From Arthrobacter sp. FW305-BF8 (lineage in GTDB: Bacteria > Actinomycetota > Actinomycetes > Actinomycetales > Micrococcaceae): a DNA stretch of 64,000 nucleotides. A program made the translations under genes and the position numbers. Where the stretch lies: NCBI RefSeq assembly GCF_021789315.1, contig NZ_CP084561.1, forward strand, positions 2,356,001-2,420,000, written 5' to 3'. The stretch's first letter is position 1. Every line of letters begins with the position of its first letter. Of the stretch, positions 7,948-16,727 are shown in pieces. Below the pieces are notes generated by a model. It was given only the letters and a program-made list of their open reading frames with translations, did not search any database and was not told the DNA's origin.

Positions 7948-9552
7948 TCATTTTGTCCGACGCAGGGAACCAGCGACCTTATCGAAAACCCCCGTGTTCT
8001 TCTCGAAGAGCGAAGACGGCGCGAAGAACACGAGGAGTTGGCTGCTATCCGTCTCCAAGACACAGACACGCACCTGCAGGATCACTGACGACGACAGGGG
8101 AAGTGTCCCTTCCATGACCTGACCCTTGACCTCCCCGATGGTTGCGGTCCCACGATCAACCAACCGGGCGTCCGTGCCGGGCAGAAGTGCTTCGGCGGTA
8201 CTGACCCGGGCGGACGGAGACTGCGCGCTTAGCACTGAGGCCTGGTGGTAGATGGTAAGCCCCACGACACTGGCCGGGTCCTGGGTTGCGGTTCGGGCAG
8301 CGGTTGCAGGGCCGTCTGGCTCGTCAGCGAATAGCGCCGTGACGTCTGCAGGAGACAGCACGCTGACCGTACTGTCACCCTCCGCTCCGCTGCGCGATGT
8401 CCAGCTTTTGGGGACTTGGAGCGTGTAGGGGACTCCCTTGGTGCTGAAGGTCACTCGCTCGTCCGCGGAGGGCCCCTGCGGGAGAACCAGCACGGCTGCC
8501 AAGATCAGGACGAGCGCGGCCACCAGCGAGCCAAGTATCCAAGGGCTCACCCGCCTTGCGGACCGGACGAGTAGCCGCCTCTGGACCTGCCCTCGATGGC
8601 GTGCGGATGGTGCTTTAGTGGGCCGTGCCGTGGCGGCGTGCTGTACTTCCGGTGAGCTGGCGGGGACGCTGTTCGCGGCGACGGGCTCCCATGTTGGCAG
8701 ACTTCGAAGGGTATCCATAGCGTCGATGAGGGCGCCGCACGAGGCGGGCCGTTCTTCCCGGTCTTTTGCCATGCCGGCCTGAATAGCGAGTCCGATCACT
8801 GTAGGGACCTCCGGCCGCTCCGCGCAGAGTAGCGGTGGCTCCTCCGTCATGTGGGCCCACAGCTGGGCGGAGTCGTCGTCGTAATCAAACGGAGGGTGGC
8901 CAGCCAGCAACGCGTATCCAACGCAGGCCAGCGCGTAAACGTCCGCTCTACCGTCAACGTCGTCACCCCGGATCTGTTCGGGAGCGACGTAGTCCAACGT
9001 ACCAAGGAAGTGGCCTGCAGTGGTTACACCCGTGGCGGACGACGCGCGCTTCGTTAGGCCAAAATCGGTTAGGTAGACATGCCGGTGGCCATACACCTGA
9101 TCGTCGGAAAGCAGTATGTTTCCTGGTTTGATGTCCCGGTGTACGAGCCCCGCATCGTGTGCGGCGTCCAAAGCGGAGGCGGTGTCTGCAAGGACGCGCA
9201 TCACTTCGGCCAGTGGAAGTGCGCCACGGGTGTCCAGTTCCTCCTTTAGATCCGTACCGTGGACGTAGCGCATGGCAATGTACAACAAGCCGGATGATTC
9301 CCCCGCCCCGTATATAGGAAGAATGTTCGGGTGGTCGACGGACGCTGCCAGCCGGGATTCGCGGACGAAGCGTTGCCTGAACTTGTCGTTCGCCGCAAGT
9401 TCTGGTGCCAGCAGCTTTAGGGCAACGGGGCGGTTGAGTTGGACATCGAACGCTCTGTACACAACACCCATGCCACCACGGGCGATCATCGACTCAATCC
9501 GGTAGCCGGCCAGTTCCATTCCTGGATCGAGGTAGTTGGGCTTCAAACCCAT
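7948..9552 (-). CDS. Transmembrane Ser/Thr protein kinase (Pkn type)
   Basis: A 534-aa kinase with the full set of motifs: glycine loop GGMGVVY, ATP-binding Lys in VALKLL, catalytic HRDIKPGN, DFG, and APEQ in the activation segment. A linker leads to one membrane helix (residues ~345-365, WILGSLVAALVLILAAVLVL) and an extracellular C-terminal domain of about 165 residues with no PASTA repeats. It is the middle gene of a minus-strand operon, 3 bases after the protease-like gene and 9 bases before the FHA-ABC gene. By analogy with PknF/Rv1747 it probably phosphorylates the FHA-ABC protein or the protease-like protein. The extracytoplasmic domain may sense a signal. Confidence 0.93.
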   Translation of the reverse strand: MGLKPNYLDPGMELAGYRIESMIARGGMGVVYRAFDVQLNRPVALKLLAPELAANDKFRQRFVRESRLAASVDHPNILPIYGAGESSGLLYIAMRYVHGTDLKEELDTRGALPLAEVMRVLADTASALDAAHDAGLVHRDIKPGNILLSDDQVYGHRHVYLTDFGLTKRASSATGVTTAGHFLGTLDYVAPEQIRGDDVDGRADVYALACVGYALLAGHPPFDYDDDSAQLWAHMTEEPPLLCAERPEVPTVIGLAIQAGMAKDREERPASCGALIDAMDTLRSLPTWEPVAANSVPASSPEVQHAATARPTKAPSARHRGQVQRRLLVRSARRVSPWILGSLVAALVLILAAVLVLPQGPSADERVTFSTKGVPYTLQVPKSWTSRSGAEGDSTVSVLSPADVTALFADEPDGPATAARTATQDPASVVGLTIYHQASVLSAQSPSARVSTAEALLPGTDARLVDRGTATIGEVKGQVMEGTLPLSSSVILQVRVCVLETDSSQLLVFFAPSSLFEKNTGVFDKVAGSLRRTK

Positions 9553-9555
9553 GAT

Positions 9556-11244
9556 TCATCCGATCCGTTGGCCACAACCGACGCAGAATTGCCATTCCGG
9601 CTGAAGCTGCCGGCCGCACCTGAAGCAGAACGCCGATACCTCGCTCACGGCACGGGGTGCAAGCGGCCCTGCATAGCGCGTTCCGCCCGCGCCCGGACGT
9701 GCGCCGTCGTTGGCGTTATGACCCGAGTTCGAGGCTGGTGGTGTTGCGAATTGCATGGCCGCCGGCGACTGCGGTGGCCTGAAATGCTCTCCCGCGTCAG
9801 TTCGACCCGAGTGGTATTTACCCGGCCCGGCCCGCTCATCGGTGTCCCCGACTTTGGTAAGCTCGGTCCGCTCGACGCTCGCTCGGGAATGGCTCGGAGC
9901 CATGGGCCCAGCCCTCAATGGCTTCGGGGCTGGAGCGCCCGAGGCCACGGGAGGGCTACTATCGGCGCCGGGGGCAGTGGCGACAGCAGCCCTCCGCCGC
10001 ATTAGGACCACGCTTACCCCGATGACTGCCAGAATCACGGCGCCCGCGAGGACGGCTAGAAGCGGCCCGGGCAACGACGCCGCCGAGGCGGCGTCCTCTG
10101 AAGTCTGTGCCTGGCCCGCCGGAGCGCGCGTGGCACCTTGCGCACGGGCCTCGGCGAGGCGGTTCCTTGCCAAGGCGGAGTCGAAATACGTCAAGGACTC
10201 CTGAAGCGCACTTTCTGCTGACCCGCCCTGGTTGCCTGCCGCGAGATGGTCGATGCCCCTACGGAAAACGGCGTCAAACCGCGAAGGAGACACCTGGATT
10301 CCCGCCTTCGCTAACGCGGCCTTGATGGCCGCGGCCGGCACGAGCGTGGCCTTTCCATCAGGTTGGCGCGAACCCGCCAGACCGAGAACCTGTCCTGTCG
10401 ACCGATCGACTACCGGACCGCCGGCCACGCCGTCCCTCAGTGGCCCGGCGAGATCCGTCGCGAACCCTATGCGGTTGCCGGCCATGTCAACCGTAGCTGG
10501 AAACTCAGCCGGAGAAACCGCCGCTAAGGGACGCTTTGTGAAGCCCAGCAGGACGCCGCCGATTTTGGCCGCGGCGGTTGTAGCCAGCGCGGCGGTTGGT
10601 GCCGCACCACCTCCGCTTATTCGAATAAGCGCGACGTCGTTTGGCTTGGACGGCTTGTTAAGCAACTCGGCAATGACGTCTCCTGGCTTGGACGTGTAGG
10701 TGTGCACGTGGTACTGGGGCACCCGGAAGAGGATGCAGTGACTCACCTTCTTGTAGCAGTGTTGAAGGTGCGGCCCCCAGTGGGGGTCGGGCGTGGAGCC
10801 CCGAATCGCTGGGTTCCCATTGTTGCCGACAATGGGTACGTGAATCACGTTGGCAAACAACTCGTTCGCGGAGTAGACAGCGACAGCATCCTCGTCGACC
10901 GTGAGGCTCTCCCAAGTGGTGGCCACGACCCCGTCAGCAGAAAGCAGTATCCCGGTGGCGGACTTCAGCGGCACGACGGACCGACCCTGGGAAATCATCG
11001 CTACCCCAGTGGAAGCGTCGATGTGCGCGATCTCCGCCACTGCCACTAGTTCTATTCGTACGAGGGCTGCCTTTGATCCCTCCATGCCGCTTTGGAGGGT
11101 GGCGGTTGGCGAAGGGGCGGGACTACTGGCCCCCGTCACGCCGGCCGCGACGACGAACGCAAGCAGGACCTTGAGCAGCGAGACCAAGGAATGCAGAATG
11201 CCGAGTCTCACCACGGTTTCTCTGTTGAAGATCACAGTTCCCAT
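9556..11244 (-). CDS. Trypsin-fold membrane protein, probably a pseudoprotease, with C-terminal zinc ribbon
   Basis: This 562-aa protein has an N-terminal signal or anchor segment (LLKVLLAFVVAAGVTG), a DegP/trypsin-like fold over residues ~55-310, a membrane helix near 400 (LLAVLAGAVILAVIGVSVVL) and a C-terminal double CxxC zinc ribbon (CFRCG...CVGCG). The catalytic Asp region survives (KPNDVALIRI). The His position reads VATTWESL (Glu112) and the Ser position reads GVAGGPVVD (Ala274 in place of Ser in GDSGGP). The fold is therefore probably non-catalytic and may work as a sensor or scaffold. It is the first gene of the operon with the kinase and FHA-ABC genes. The alignment was made by eye. 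Confidence 0.75.
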   Translation of the reverse strand: MGTVIFNRETVVRLGILHSLVSLLKVLLAFVVAAGVTGASSPAPSPTATLQSGMEGSKAALVRIELVAVAEIAHIDASTGVAMISQGRSVVPLKSATGILLSADGVVATTWESLTVDEDAVAVYSANELFANVIHVPIVGNNGNPAIRGSTPDPHWGPHLQHCYKKVSHCILFRVPQYHVHTYTSKPGDVIAELLNKPSKPNDVALIRISGGGAAPTAALATTAAAKIGGVLLGFTKRPLAAVSPAEFPATVDMAGNRIGFATDLAGPLRDGVAGGPVVDRSTGQVLGLAGSRQPDGKATLVPAAAIKAALAKAGIQVSPSRFDAVFRRGIDHLAAGNQGGSAESALQESLTYFDSALARNRLAEARAQGATRAPAGQAQTSEDAASAASLPGPLLAVLAGAVILAVIGVSVVLMRRRAAVATAPGADSSPPVASGAPAPKPLRAGPMAPSHSRASVERTELTKVGDTDERAGPGKYHSGRTDAGEHFRPPQSPAAMQFATPPASNSGHNANDGARPGAGGTRYAGPLAPRAVSEVSAFCFRCGRQLQPEWQFCVGCGQRIG

Positions 11245-11663
11245 TGCCGCTAGCCCCCTTCCATTGCCGGTCAGGGGTTACCCAGACCGTATGGTGAGAC
11301 CATATGCATGAAACTATATGGGTGAGGCTAACACGCACCGCGATACATCGGAAGACACCGATTGGCTCGTAAGCTGGTGCCGCCCATCATTGCAGTGGAA
11401 TGCTCCCCGGGTGCACCATTGACGCCATGCGAAGGTCTGCGCTCTACTGCCTGTGGAGGATCGAGCCTGTGCCTCCCCCGGTCGGAGGAGGTGCGCGGCG
11501 CACTAGCCCCCACCTGCTTACCTGGATGCCGTGCTCTGAACTATTACTGTCCGTGGGTGAAACGCAGCGGCCGTCGGATTTACAGGCGAGGTTGAAGCCT
11601 AGCTTCCCCTTGTTCACTAAAGTTGCTGCTCCGCGGAGACAACTGCTGTAGTGGGGCGATCGC
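11245..11663. other. Divergent control region between the protease-like gene and the TIR-nSTAND gene
   Basis: These 419 bases must carry the promoters of both divergent transcription units. A perfect 6-bp inverted repeat (TATGGT at 11290-11295, ACCATA at 11299-11304, 3-base loop) lies about 50 bases upstream of the minus-strand operon. A second direct copy of the element (TATGGGTGAG, 11317-11326) follows. These could be an operator. No convincing gene is seen here. Confidence 0.4.
11290..11326. promoter_or_regulatory. Possible operator: inverted repeat plus direct copy
   Basis: TATGGT-GAG-ACCATA (11290-11304) is a perfect inverted repeat. The motif TATGG(G)TGAG recurs at 11317-11326, 27 bases later. 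The minus strand contains a -10-like TATAGT (complement of 11313-11318). The site lies just upstream of the 11244 start, where an operator would be expected. The regulator is unknown and the site could be chance. Confidence 0.3.
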
Positions 11664-13991
11664 ATGTCACGCATCTTCCTGAGCCATTCGAGCCGGGACA
11701 CTGCTCAGGCCATCGCGCTGAAGCGGTGGCTGGTCGAGCAGGACGCTGGCCTAACGGACGAGATATTTCTCGATCTGGATCCGGTAACCGGTATCCAGCC
11801 CGGCGAGCGTTGGAAGGAAGCCCTTCGACGCTCCAATGCGCGGTGCGAGGCCGTGATTTGCCTGCTGTCCCGGCACTGGGAGGCATCAGCCGAATGTAGG
11901 ACCGAGTTCAGGACGGCCGAGTCCCTGAACAAACTGATCCTGTGCGCCAGGCTCGAGCCTTCGACGCAACCGGGTGTTACTGGAGAATGGCAGCGCTGTG
12001 ATCTTTTCGGAGACGGCCCCAGCACACAAATTCCGGTGGACGGCGCCGACCGATTTGTCACATTCGAGACGGAGGGTTTGCAGCGGCTGCGCCGAGGGCT
12101 TCAGAAGGCGGGCATCGGAGCGGAACACTTTGTGTGGCCACCAACAAATGATCTCAACCGTGCGCCTTACCGGGGTTGGCAGCCGCTGGAGGAAACGGAC
12201 GCTGCAGTGTTCTTTGGCCGCGACGGGCAGATTATCAGGGCTTTAGATGAGCTGCGGGGGATGCGCAGTTCCGGTATAGAGTCGCTGTTCATGATTCTGG
12301 GTCCTTCGGGCGCCGGTAAGTCGTCGTTCCTGCGGGCCGGTTTGCTGCCCCGCCTGAAACGGGACGACCGGCACTTTGTGGTGTCGGAGATCATGCGCCC
12401 CGAGCGCAACGCGCTGACGGGGGAGCAGGGTTTCGCCCACTCGATTCATGCGTTGCGACGCAGTGTGGGATTGAATCAGCCTTCACTGGCCGAAATCAAG
12501 GATGCCTGCCTTGCAAAAGACGCAGAACGGCTCCGGGACTGGCTGGCGGAGGCGAGAAAGACAGCAGCCTTCCACCTGCCTACGGAGACAGGCGAAACAC
12601 CCCAGCCCACCCTGGTGTTGCCCTTGGATCAGGCCGAGGAGCTTTTCAACGTGGACGCCGGACCCCAGGCCCCCCGGTTTCTGGAACTCCTGGGACTGTT
12701 ACTTGGCGGTGACGGAGGCCCCGGGCCCGCATTGTTTGTTGCTGCCACCATCCGGGCGGATCGGTACGAGATGATGCAAACTGCGCCGGCACTGGCGAAT
12801 GTCGGCGCCCGAGTTTTCAATGAACTCAGGCCGATGCCTGTGGCCCAGTTCAAGGAGGTCATCCTGGGACCAGCCGCACGGGCTACGGCGGCCGGCCGGC
12901 CCCTGAGGGTACAGCCCGATTTAGTCGACCGGCTTCTTGCTGAGTCAGCGGAGGGTGCGGACACCCTGCCATTACTCTCGCTAACCCTCGCCCGACTGTA
13001 TGCCGACTTCGAAGGGGCAGGGGAACTGACCTTGAACGGATATGAGGCCATTGGCGGCATGAACAGTGTCGTGCAGACAGAAATAGACGCAGTGCTTGCG
13101 CGGGAACCCATGGAGCGTCAGGCCCAGCTCGAGCAACTGCACAGGGCATTTATTCCTTGGCTGGCGACCATCAACCCGGACAATGATCAGCCCATGCGCC
13201 GCGTCGCGCGGCTGACGGACCTTCCGGCGCAGGCCCGGCCGCTGATTGATCTGTTGGTGGCCAGACGCCTGCTGGTCAAAGACATCCGTGGTGGCGATGC
13301 CGTCGTTGAGGTGGCTCTCGAAAGCTTGCTGCGCCAGTGGAAGGAACTGGCCGGCTGGCTGGCCAACGAACGGCAGGACCTCAAGGAGGCGGACAATATT
13401 GAACGCGCCGCTGCGGCATGGGAAACCAGCCGCCGCGGAAACGCCTGGTTGCTGGAGGGGGTCAGGCTGACTGGTGCAGAGGTGCTGGCCTCGAAGCCTG
13501 GGTTCCGCCACCGCCTGAAGACTGCCCGGGATTTCCTTATCGCCTCCAGAAGGCGGGAGAACGAACGAATAGTCGCGGCGAAACGGGCCGAGCTTCAGGC
13601 CGCTCGAGAGAAGCAGGAAGCCGCAGAGATGCAGGCATCGGTACTGCGGAAAAGCGCCCGCATGCTGAAAGCGGTCCTCATTGCTGTGATTCTGATAGCG
13701 GCAGTTTCCGTCACCGGCTTCGTGCGTGCCACTATCGCAGCAGGAGAGGCCTCGGCGCGCACCTGCGGGGCAAGCCCGATACTGCTGCCAGCTGAGACAC
13801 CCGGGATGCCACAGATCCTGGCCCCGCGAGCTTTGACGGAACGCGTGGTGAACCAGTTACCGGCGTATCAGGGTTCACTGAACAGCGCCGCCTTCCACCT
13901 GGACGGCTGGCGGCTCGTCTCCAATCGCGCCGAGCGAACGGTCTGGTTTCGGGACGTGGGAGCCGGGGTCCCTCGGGAAATCAGCCACTAG
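11664..13991 (+). CDS. TIR-nSTAND NTPase protein with truncated WD40 region
   Basis: A 775-aa STAND protein. Residues 1-140 form a TIR domain (starts FLSHSSRD; the CRTEF segment near residue 80 holds the expected catalytic Glu). The nSTAND ATPase has Walker A GPSGAGKS near residue 215 and a Walker B-like LVLPLDQAEEL near 320. A coiled coil and a membrane helix (VLIAVILIAAVSVTGFV) precede the end. Full-length members carry many WD40 repeats as a C-terminal sensor. Here only one is recognisable (GSLNSAAFHLDGWRLVSN...) before the stop. TIR-STAND proteins are known NADase-type immune effectors; this one may be a decayed or minimal form. Its stop overlaps the convergent GH15 stop. Confidence 0.85.
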   Translation: MSRIFLSHSSRDTAQAIALKRWLVEQDAGLTDEIFLDLDPVTGIQPGERWKEALRRSNARCEAVICLLSRHWEASAECRTEFRTAESLNKLILCARLEPSTQPGVTGEWQRCDLFGDGPSTQIPVDGADRFVTFETEGLQRLRRGLQKAGIGAEHFVWPPTNDLNRAPYRGWQPLEETDAAVFFGRDGQIIRALDELRGMRSSGIESLFMILGPSGAGKSSFLRAGLLPRLKRDDRHFVVSEIMRPERNALTGEQGFAHSIHALRRSVGLNQPSLAEIKDACLAKDAERLRDWLAEARKTAAFHLPTETGETPQPTLVLPLDQAEELFNVDAGPQAPRFLELLGLLLGGDGGPGPALFVAATIRADRYEMMQTAPALANVGARVFNELRPMPVAQFKEVILGPAARATAAGRPLRVQPDLVDRLLAESAEGADTLPLLSLTLARLYADFEGAGELTLNGYEAIGGMNSVVQTEIDAVLAREPMERQAQLEQLHRAFIPWLATINPDNDQPMRRVARLTDLPAQARPLIDLLVARRLLVKDIRGGDAVVEVALESLLRQWKELAGWLANERQDLKEADNIERAAAAWETSRRGNAWLLEGVRLTGAEVLASKPGFRHRLKTARDFLIASRRRENERIVAAKRAELQAAREKQEAAEMQASVLRKSARMLKAVLIAVILIAAVSVTGFVRATIAAGEASARTCGASPILLPAETPGMPQILAPRALTERVVNQLPAYQGSLNSAAFHLDGWRLVSNRAERTVWFRDVGAGVPREISH

Positions 13992-15853
13992 GACGGAAGA
14001 CCCGAAGGCCCTGCGCTCGCATGTGATTCCCCGGCCCCTTTCGCATCGGCCCCCATAGTGGCCCCGTTCAGAGCGTCGGCAGCCCTGATCAGGGTTAGGT
14101 GCGAGAATGCCTGCGGATAATTTCCTGCCATTCGGCTGCCGGTCGTATCGTATTCCTCGCTTAGCAGTCCCAAGTCACTGCTGCAACCGATGAGCCTGTC
14201 CATAAGCCTCTTTGCCTCCGGTACCCGGCCCGACCGGGCGTACTGCTCAACGAGCCAGAAGGAGCAGGCAAGGAACGGGTATTCCCCTGGTGCAAGCCCA
14301 TCGGGGCAGGCTTCCGTTCGATAGCGAACCAGCAGGCCGCTCCCGTCAAGCAGGTCGTGTTCCAAACGGGACACCGTGCCGAGCATTCTTTCGTCGTCGT
14401 AGGCCAGAAAGCCTACCTGCGGCAGAACCAAGAGGGATGCGTCCACTTCGGTGTCCCCATAGGTCTGCGTGAAGGAGTTTATGTCAGTGTTGAAACCCTG
14501 TTCCATGATTTCTGCGCGGAGCTGCTCCCGGAGTTCCGACCACCGCGTGGCCGGGCCTTCAAGCCCGTGCTCCTCTACTGCCTTGACCCCACAATCCATT
14601 GCGGCCCACATCATGACACGGGAATGAGTGAAGAACCGCTGCTCGCCGCGCATTTCCCAGATGCCGTGGTCCATACGGCTGATATTGTTTTCGACGAACC
14701 AAAGCATGTTTCTCTGGAGCGGCCAGGAGAAATGATCCTCGTGAACGCCACGCTCGCGGAGTTTCGCCAGGGCCGCCATGACTTCACCAACAACGTCGCC
14801 TTGGTATTGGTAGACCGCCCGATTGCCGATCCGCACTGGGCCGGATCCCTCGTAACCCGGCAGGTGACCTAGGACCCGCTCCGGCAGCTCCCGCTCGCCG
14901 CCTATGCCATACATGATTTGCAGATCGCGCGGGTCCCCGGCCACTGCTCGCAGTAGCCAGTTTCTCCAGCACAGTGCCTCCTGTTGGAAGCCATGGGTCA
15001 TCATGGCTTCCAAGGTCAACGCGGCATCACGTAGCCAGCAATAGCGGTAGTCCCAGTTGCGTTGGCCGCCGAACTGTTCAGGCAGCGATGTGGTGGGCGC
15101 AGCCACAATGCCCCCGGTCCTTTCGTGCGTCAGCGCGCGCAGGACGAGCAGCGAGCGTTGTACTTGCTCGTCATAGTTACCTTGCGAGACGTAGTTGCTG
15201 GACCATCTTTTCCAGTAGGTGCCGGTCGTCTGCAGCGCCAGGTCTACGTCGACTGCCGCCGGCGGAACCTCGTGGGAGGAGAAAGCACGCAGCTGCAGAT
15301 CGATGGTCTGGCCAGCTTCCACAGTGAAAGTCCCTACATGCGAATAATCGGAGGCGGCGTGGGGGAGAACTTCCGCCCGCAGCACGACAGCCTGGGGCCC
15401 GGCGACAGCCAGCAGCGCCTCTCCGTCGTCGTCGTATATTCGATGGACCCAGGGCAGAATCTTTCCGTACCCAAAGCGCAGTTGCAGTTCCTGGCGCATC
15501 AGAACGCAACCTTCAAGCCCTTGAATTCTGCGAACCAAGGTAGTGCCGCTTACCCCGATCGGCATGAACTCTGTCACCAACACTTCACCGCTGCCGGTTC
15601 TCCACCGAGTTTCTAAAATAAACGTGGAGCGCCTGTACCGCCGCGCTACTTCCGCGGACCCTTCGGTCCGCTCCTCGCCGCCAGATGGTGCGAGGAGCCA
15701 CCGGCCATGGTTTTCGGTTCCGACCAAGGCACCGAAAACGGATTCAGAATCGAACCTCGGCAAACAGAGCCAGTCAACGCTGCCCGTTCGGGAAATTAGC
15801 GCCCCGGTGCGAAGATCGGATATGAAGCCGTATTCCTCGATCGGTCGGGTCAT
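13988..15853 (-). CDS. Glycoside hydrolase family 15 (glucoamylase/trehalase-like)
   Basis: This 621-aa protein has the GH15 N-terminal signature (IEEYGFISDLRTGALIS, then GSVDWLCLPRFDS) and the (alpha/alpha)6 barrel motifs (WDYRYCWLRDAALTLEA). The absence of a signal peptide points to a cytosolic enzyme. Actinobacterial cytosolic members of this size act on trehalose or maltooligosaccharides, so it may work in trehalose or glycogen turnover together with the debranching enzyme at 31.9 kb, although the two are not adjacent. Its stop shares the palindrome CTAG with the stop of the TIR gene. Confidence 0.92.
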   Translation of the reverse strand: MTRPIEEYGFISDLRTGALISRTGSVDWLCLPRFDSESVFGALVGTENHGRWLLAPSGGEERTEGSAEVARRYRRSTFILETRWRTGSGEVLVTEFMPIGVSGTTLVRRIQGLEGCVLMRQELQLRFGYGKILPWVHRIYDDDGEALLAVAGPQAVVLRAEVLPHAASDYSHVGTFTVEAGQTIDLQLRAFSSHEVPPAAVDVDLALQTTGTYWKRWSSNYVSQGNYDEQVQRSLLVLRALTHERTGGIVAAPTTSLPEQFGGQRNWDYRYCWLRDAALTLEAMMTHGFQQEALCWRNWLLRAVAGDPRDLQIMYGIGGERELPERVLGHLPGYEGSGPVRIGNRAVYQYQGDVVGEVMAALAKLRERGVHEDHFSWPLQRNMLWFVENNISRMDHGIWEMRGEQRFFTHSRVMMWAAMDCGVKAVEEHGLEGPATRWSELREQLRAEIMEQGFNTDINSFTQTYGDTEVDASLLVLPQVGFLAYDDERMLGTVSRLEHDLLDGSGLLVRYRTEACPDGLAPGEYPFLACSFWLVEQYARSGRVPEAKRLMDRLIGCSSDLGLLSEEYDTTGSRMAGNYPQAFSHLTLIRAADALNGATMGADAKGAGESHASAGPSGLPS

Positions 15854-16727
15854 GTCGCTAACTCAACCACAATCGACTGTGCCACGCAGCCAAATTCCGG
15901 ACCGAATCTAGGAGCGCTAGCGGAAATCGTGGCCGCCCGCGGTCGGCCAGCCGCCTGGCGCCCGTCGCTCGATTTCTTCGTCGGCGAATGGCCGCCGTGG
16001 CGGAGGCGTTGTGGCAACACCTTCGCTTCCGCGTGCGGTGTCCCGCCGGATCATTACGTTTGTAGTGCGGGTTGGCAGAAACGCTGTTCCGGTAGATCTT
16101 GGTGCAGCCGTTCGGATACGTCCAATGGTGGTGGTCGGGCTGTGGGCGGTGTGGTCTTTGACCTGCATGTTTGTGGATCTGCCCATAGGGCAGGGGCAGC
16201 GCCGCGGATCCGGTGGACCCAGTCACCAAAAGACACCGAATAAGGAGCAGCCTCCGCCGGCCCGTCCTGAACCGATTGCGGCCAGCCATCAGCGCGTCGC
16301 GGAGCCGGTCCCCGGTGCCAGGCCTGGGCAGTCTCCTCGGTGAGGGTCGTGCGGACACTGGAACTCCCAAGGCCAATAATCGATAGCCCCCTGGCCTCAA
16401 CAGGGGGTTGCCTAAGAGATACAAGTCCCCAAACCGTGCCAGCACGGAAGCGCGCACCACAACGAGACCGCACTATTGATTTACCGGATCAAAGGACAGA
16501 TTCGGCGAATAAGGCCCTCAGGAAAGATCGCGACGACCTCGGCCACCAACGGCCATTCCGGTGGCCGCAGTGTTCCGTTCGTGCCGCTCTGCGCGGCTGT
16601 TCTGAAAAGTGAACCTGGTCCGGACGCAGATGTCCGTCACCCTTCAAACACAACCACCCATTACACACAAGCTGGCAGGAACATCCCCAACCCTGGCCAG
16701 GCTCATGGCAGGGGAACGAGGAAGAAC
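15854..16727. other. Long non-coding leader upstream of the diaminopropionate/NRPS operon
   Basis: Nearly 870 bases without a convincing gene. An 84-codon in-frame extension upstream of the SbnA ATG exists but lacks family similarity and has noncoding-like composition, as does a short minus-strand frame at 15917-16171. A perfect 7-bp hairpin lies at 16387-16407. The operon promoter is presumably here. I could not identify it by eye. Confidence 0.4.
16385..16409 (+). other. GC-rich hairpin upstream of the SbnA operon
   Basis: CCCCCTG (16387-16393) and CAGGGGG (16401-16407) form a perfect stem with a 7-base loop, extended by G-T and A-T pairs. No T-run follows, so it is not a classical terminator on this strand. 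It could be an attenuator or end the preceding minus-strand gene's antisense reading. Function unknown. Confidence 0.3.

Noticed and set aside
15917..16171. Possible gene on the minus strand
   Set aside because: No family pattern, no clear ribosome-binding site and composition similar to noncoding DNA.
16476..16727. 84-codon N-terminal extension of SbnA
   Set aside because: The family begins at the ATG at 16728, which has a good ribosome-binding site.
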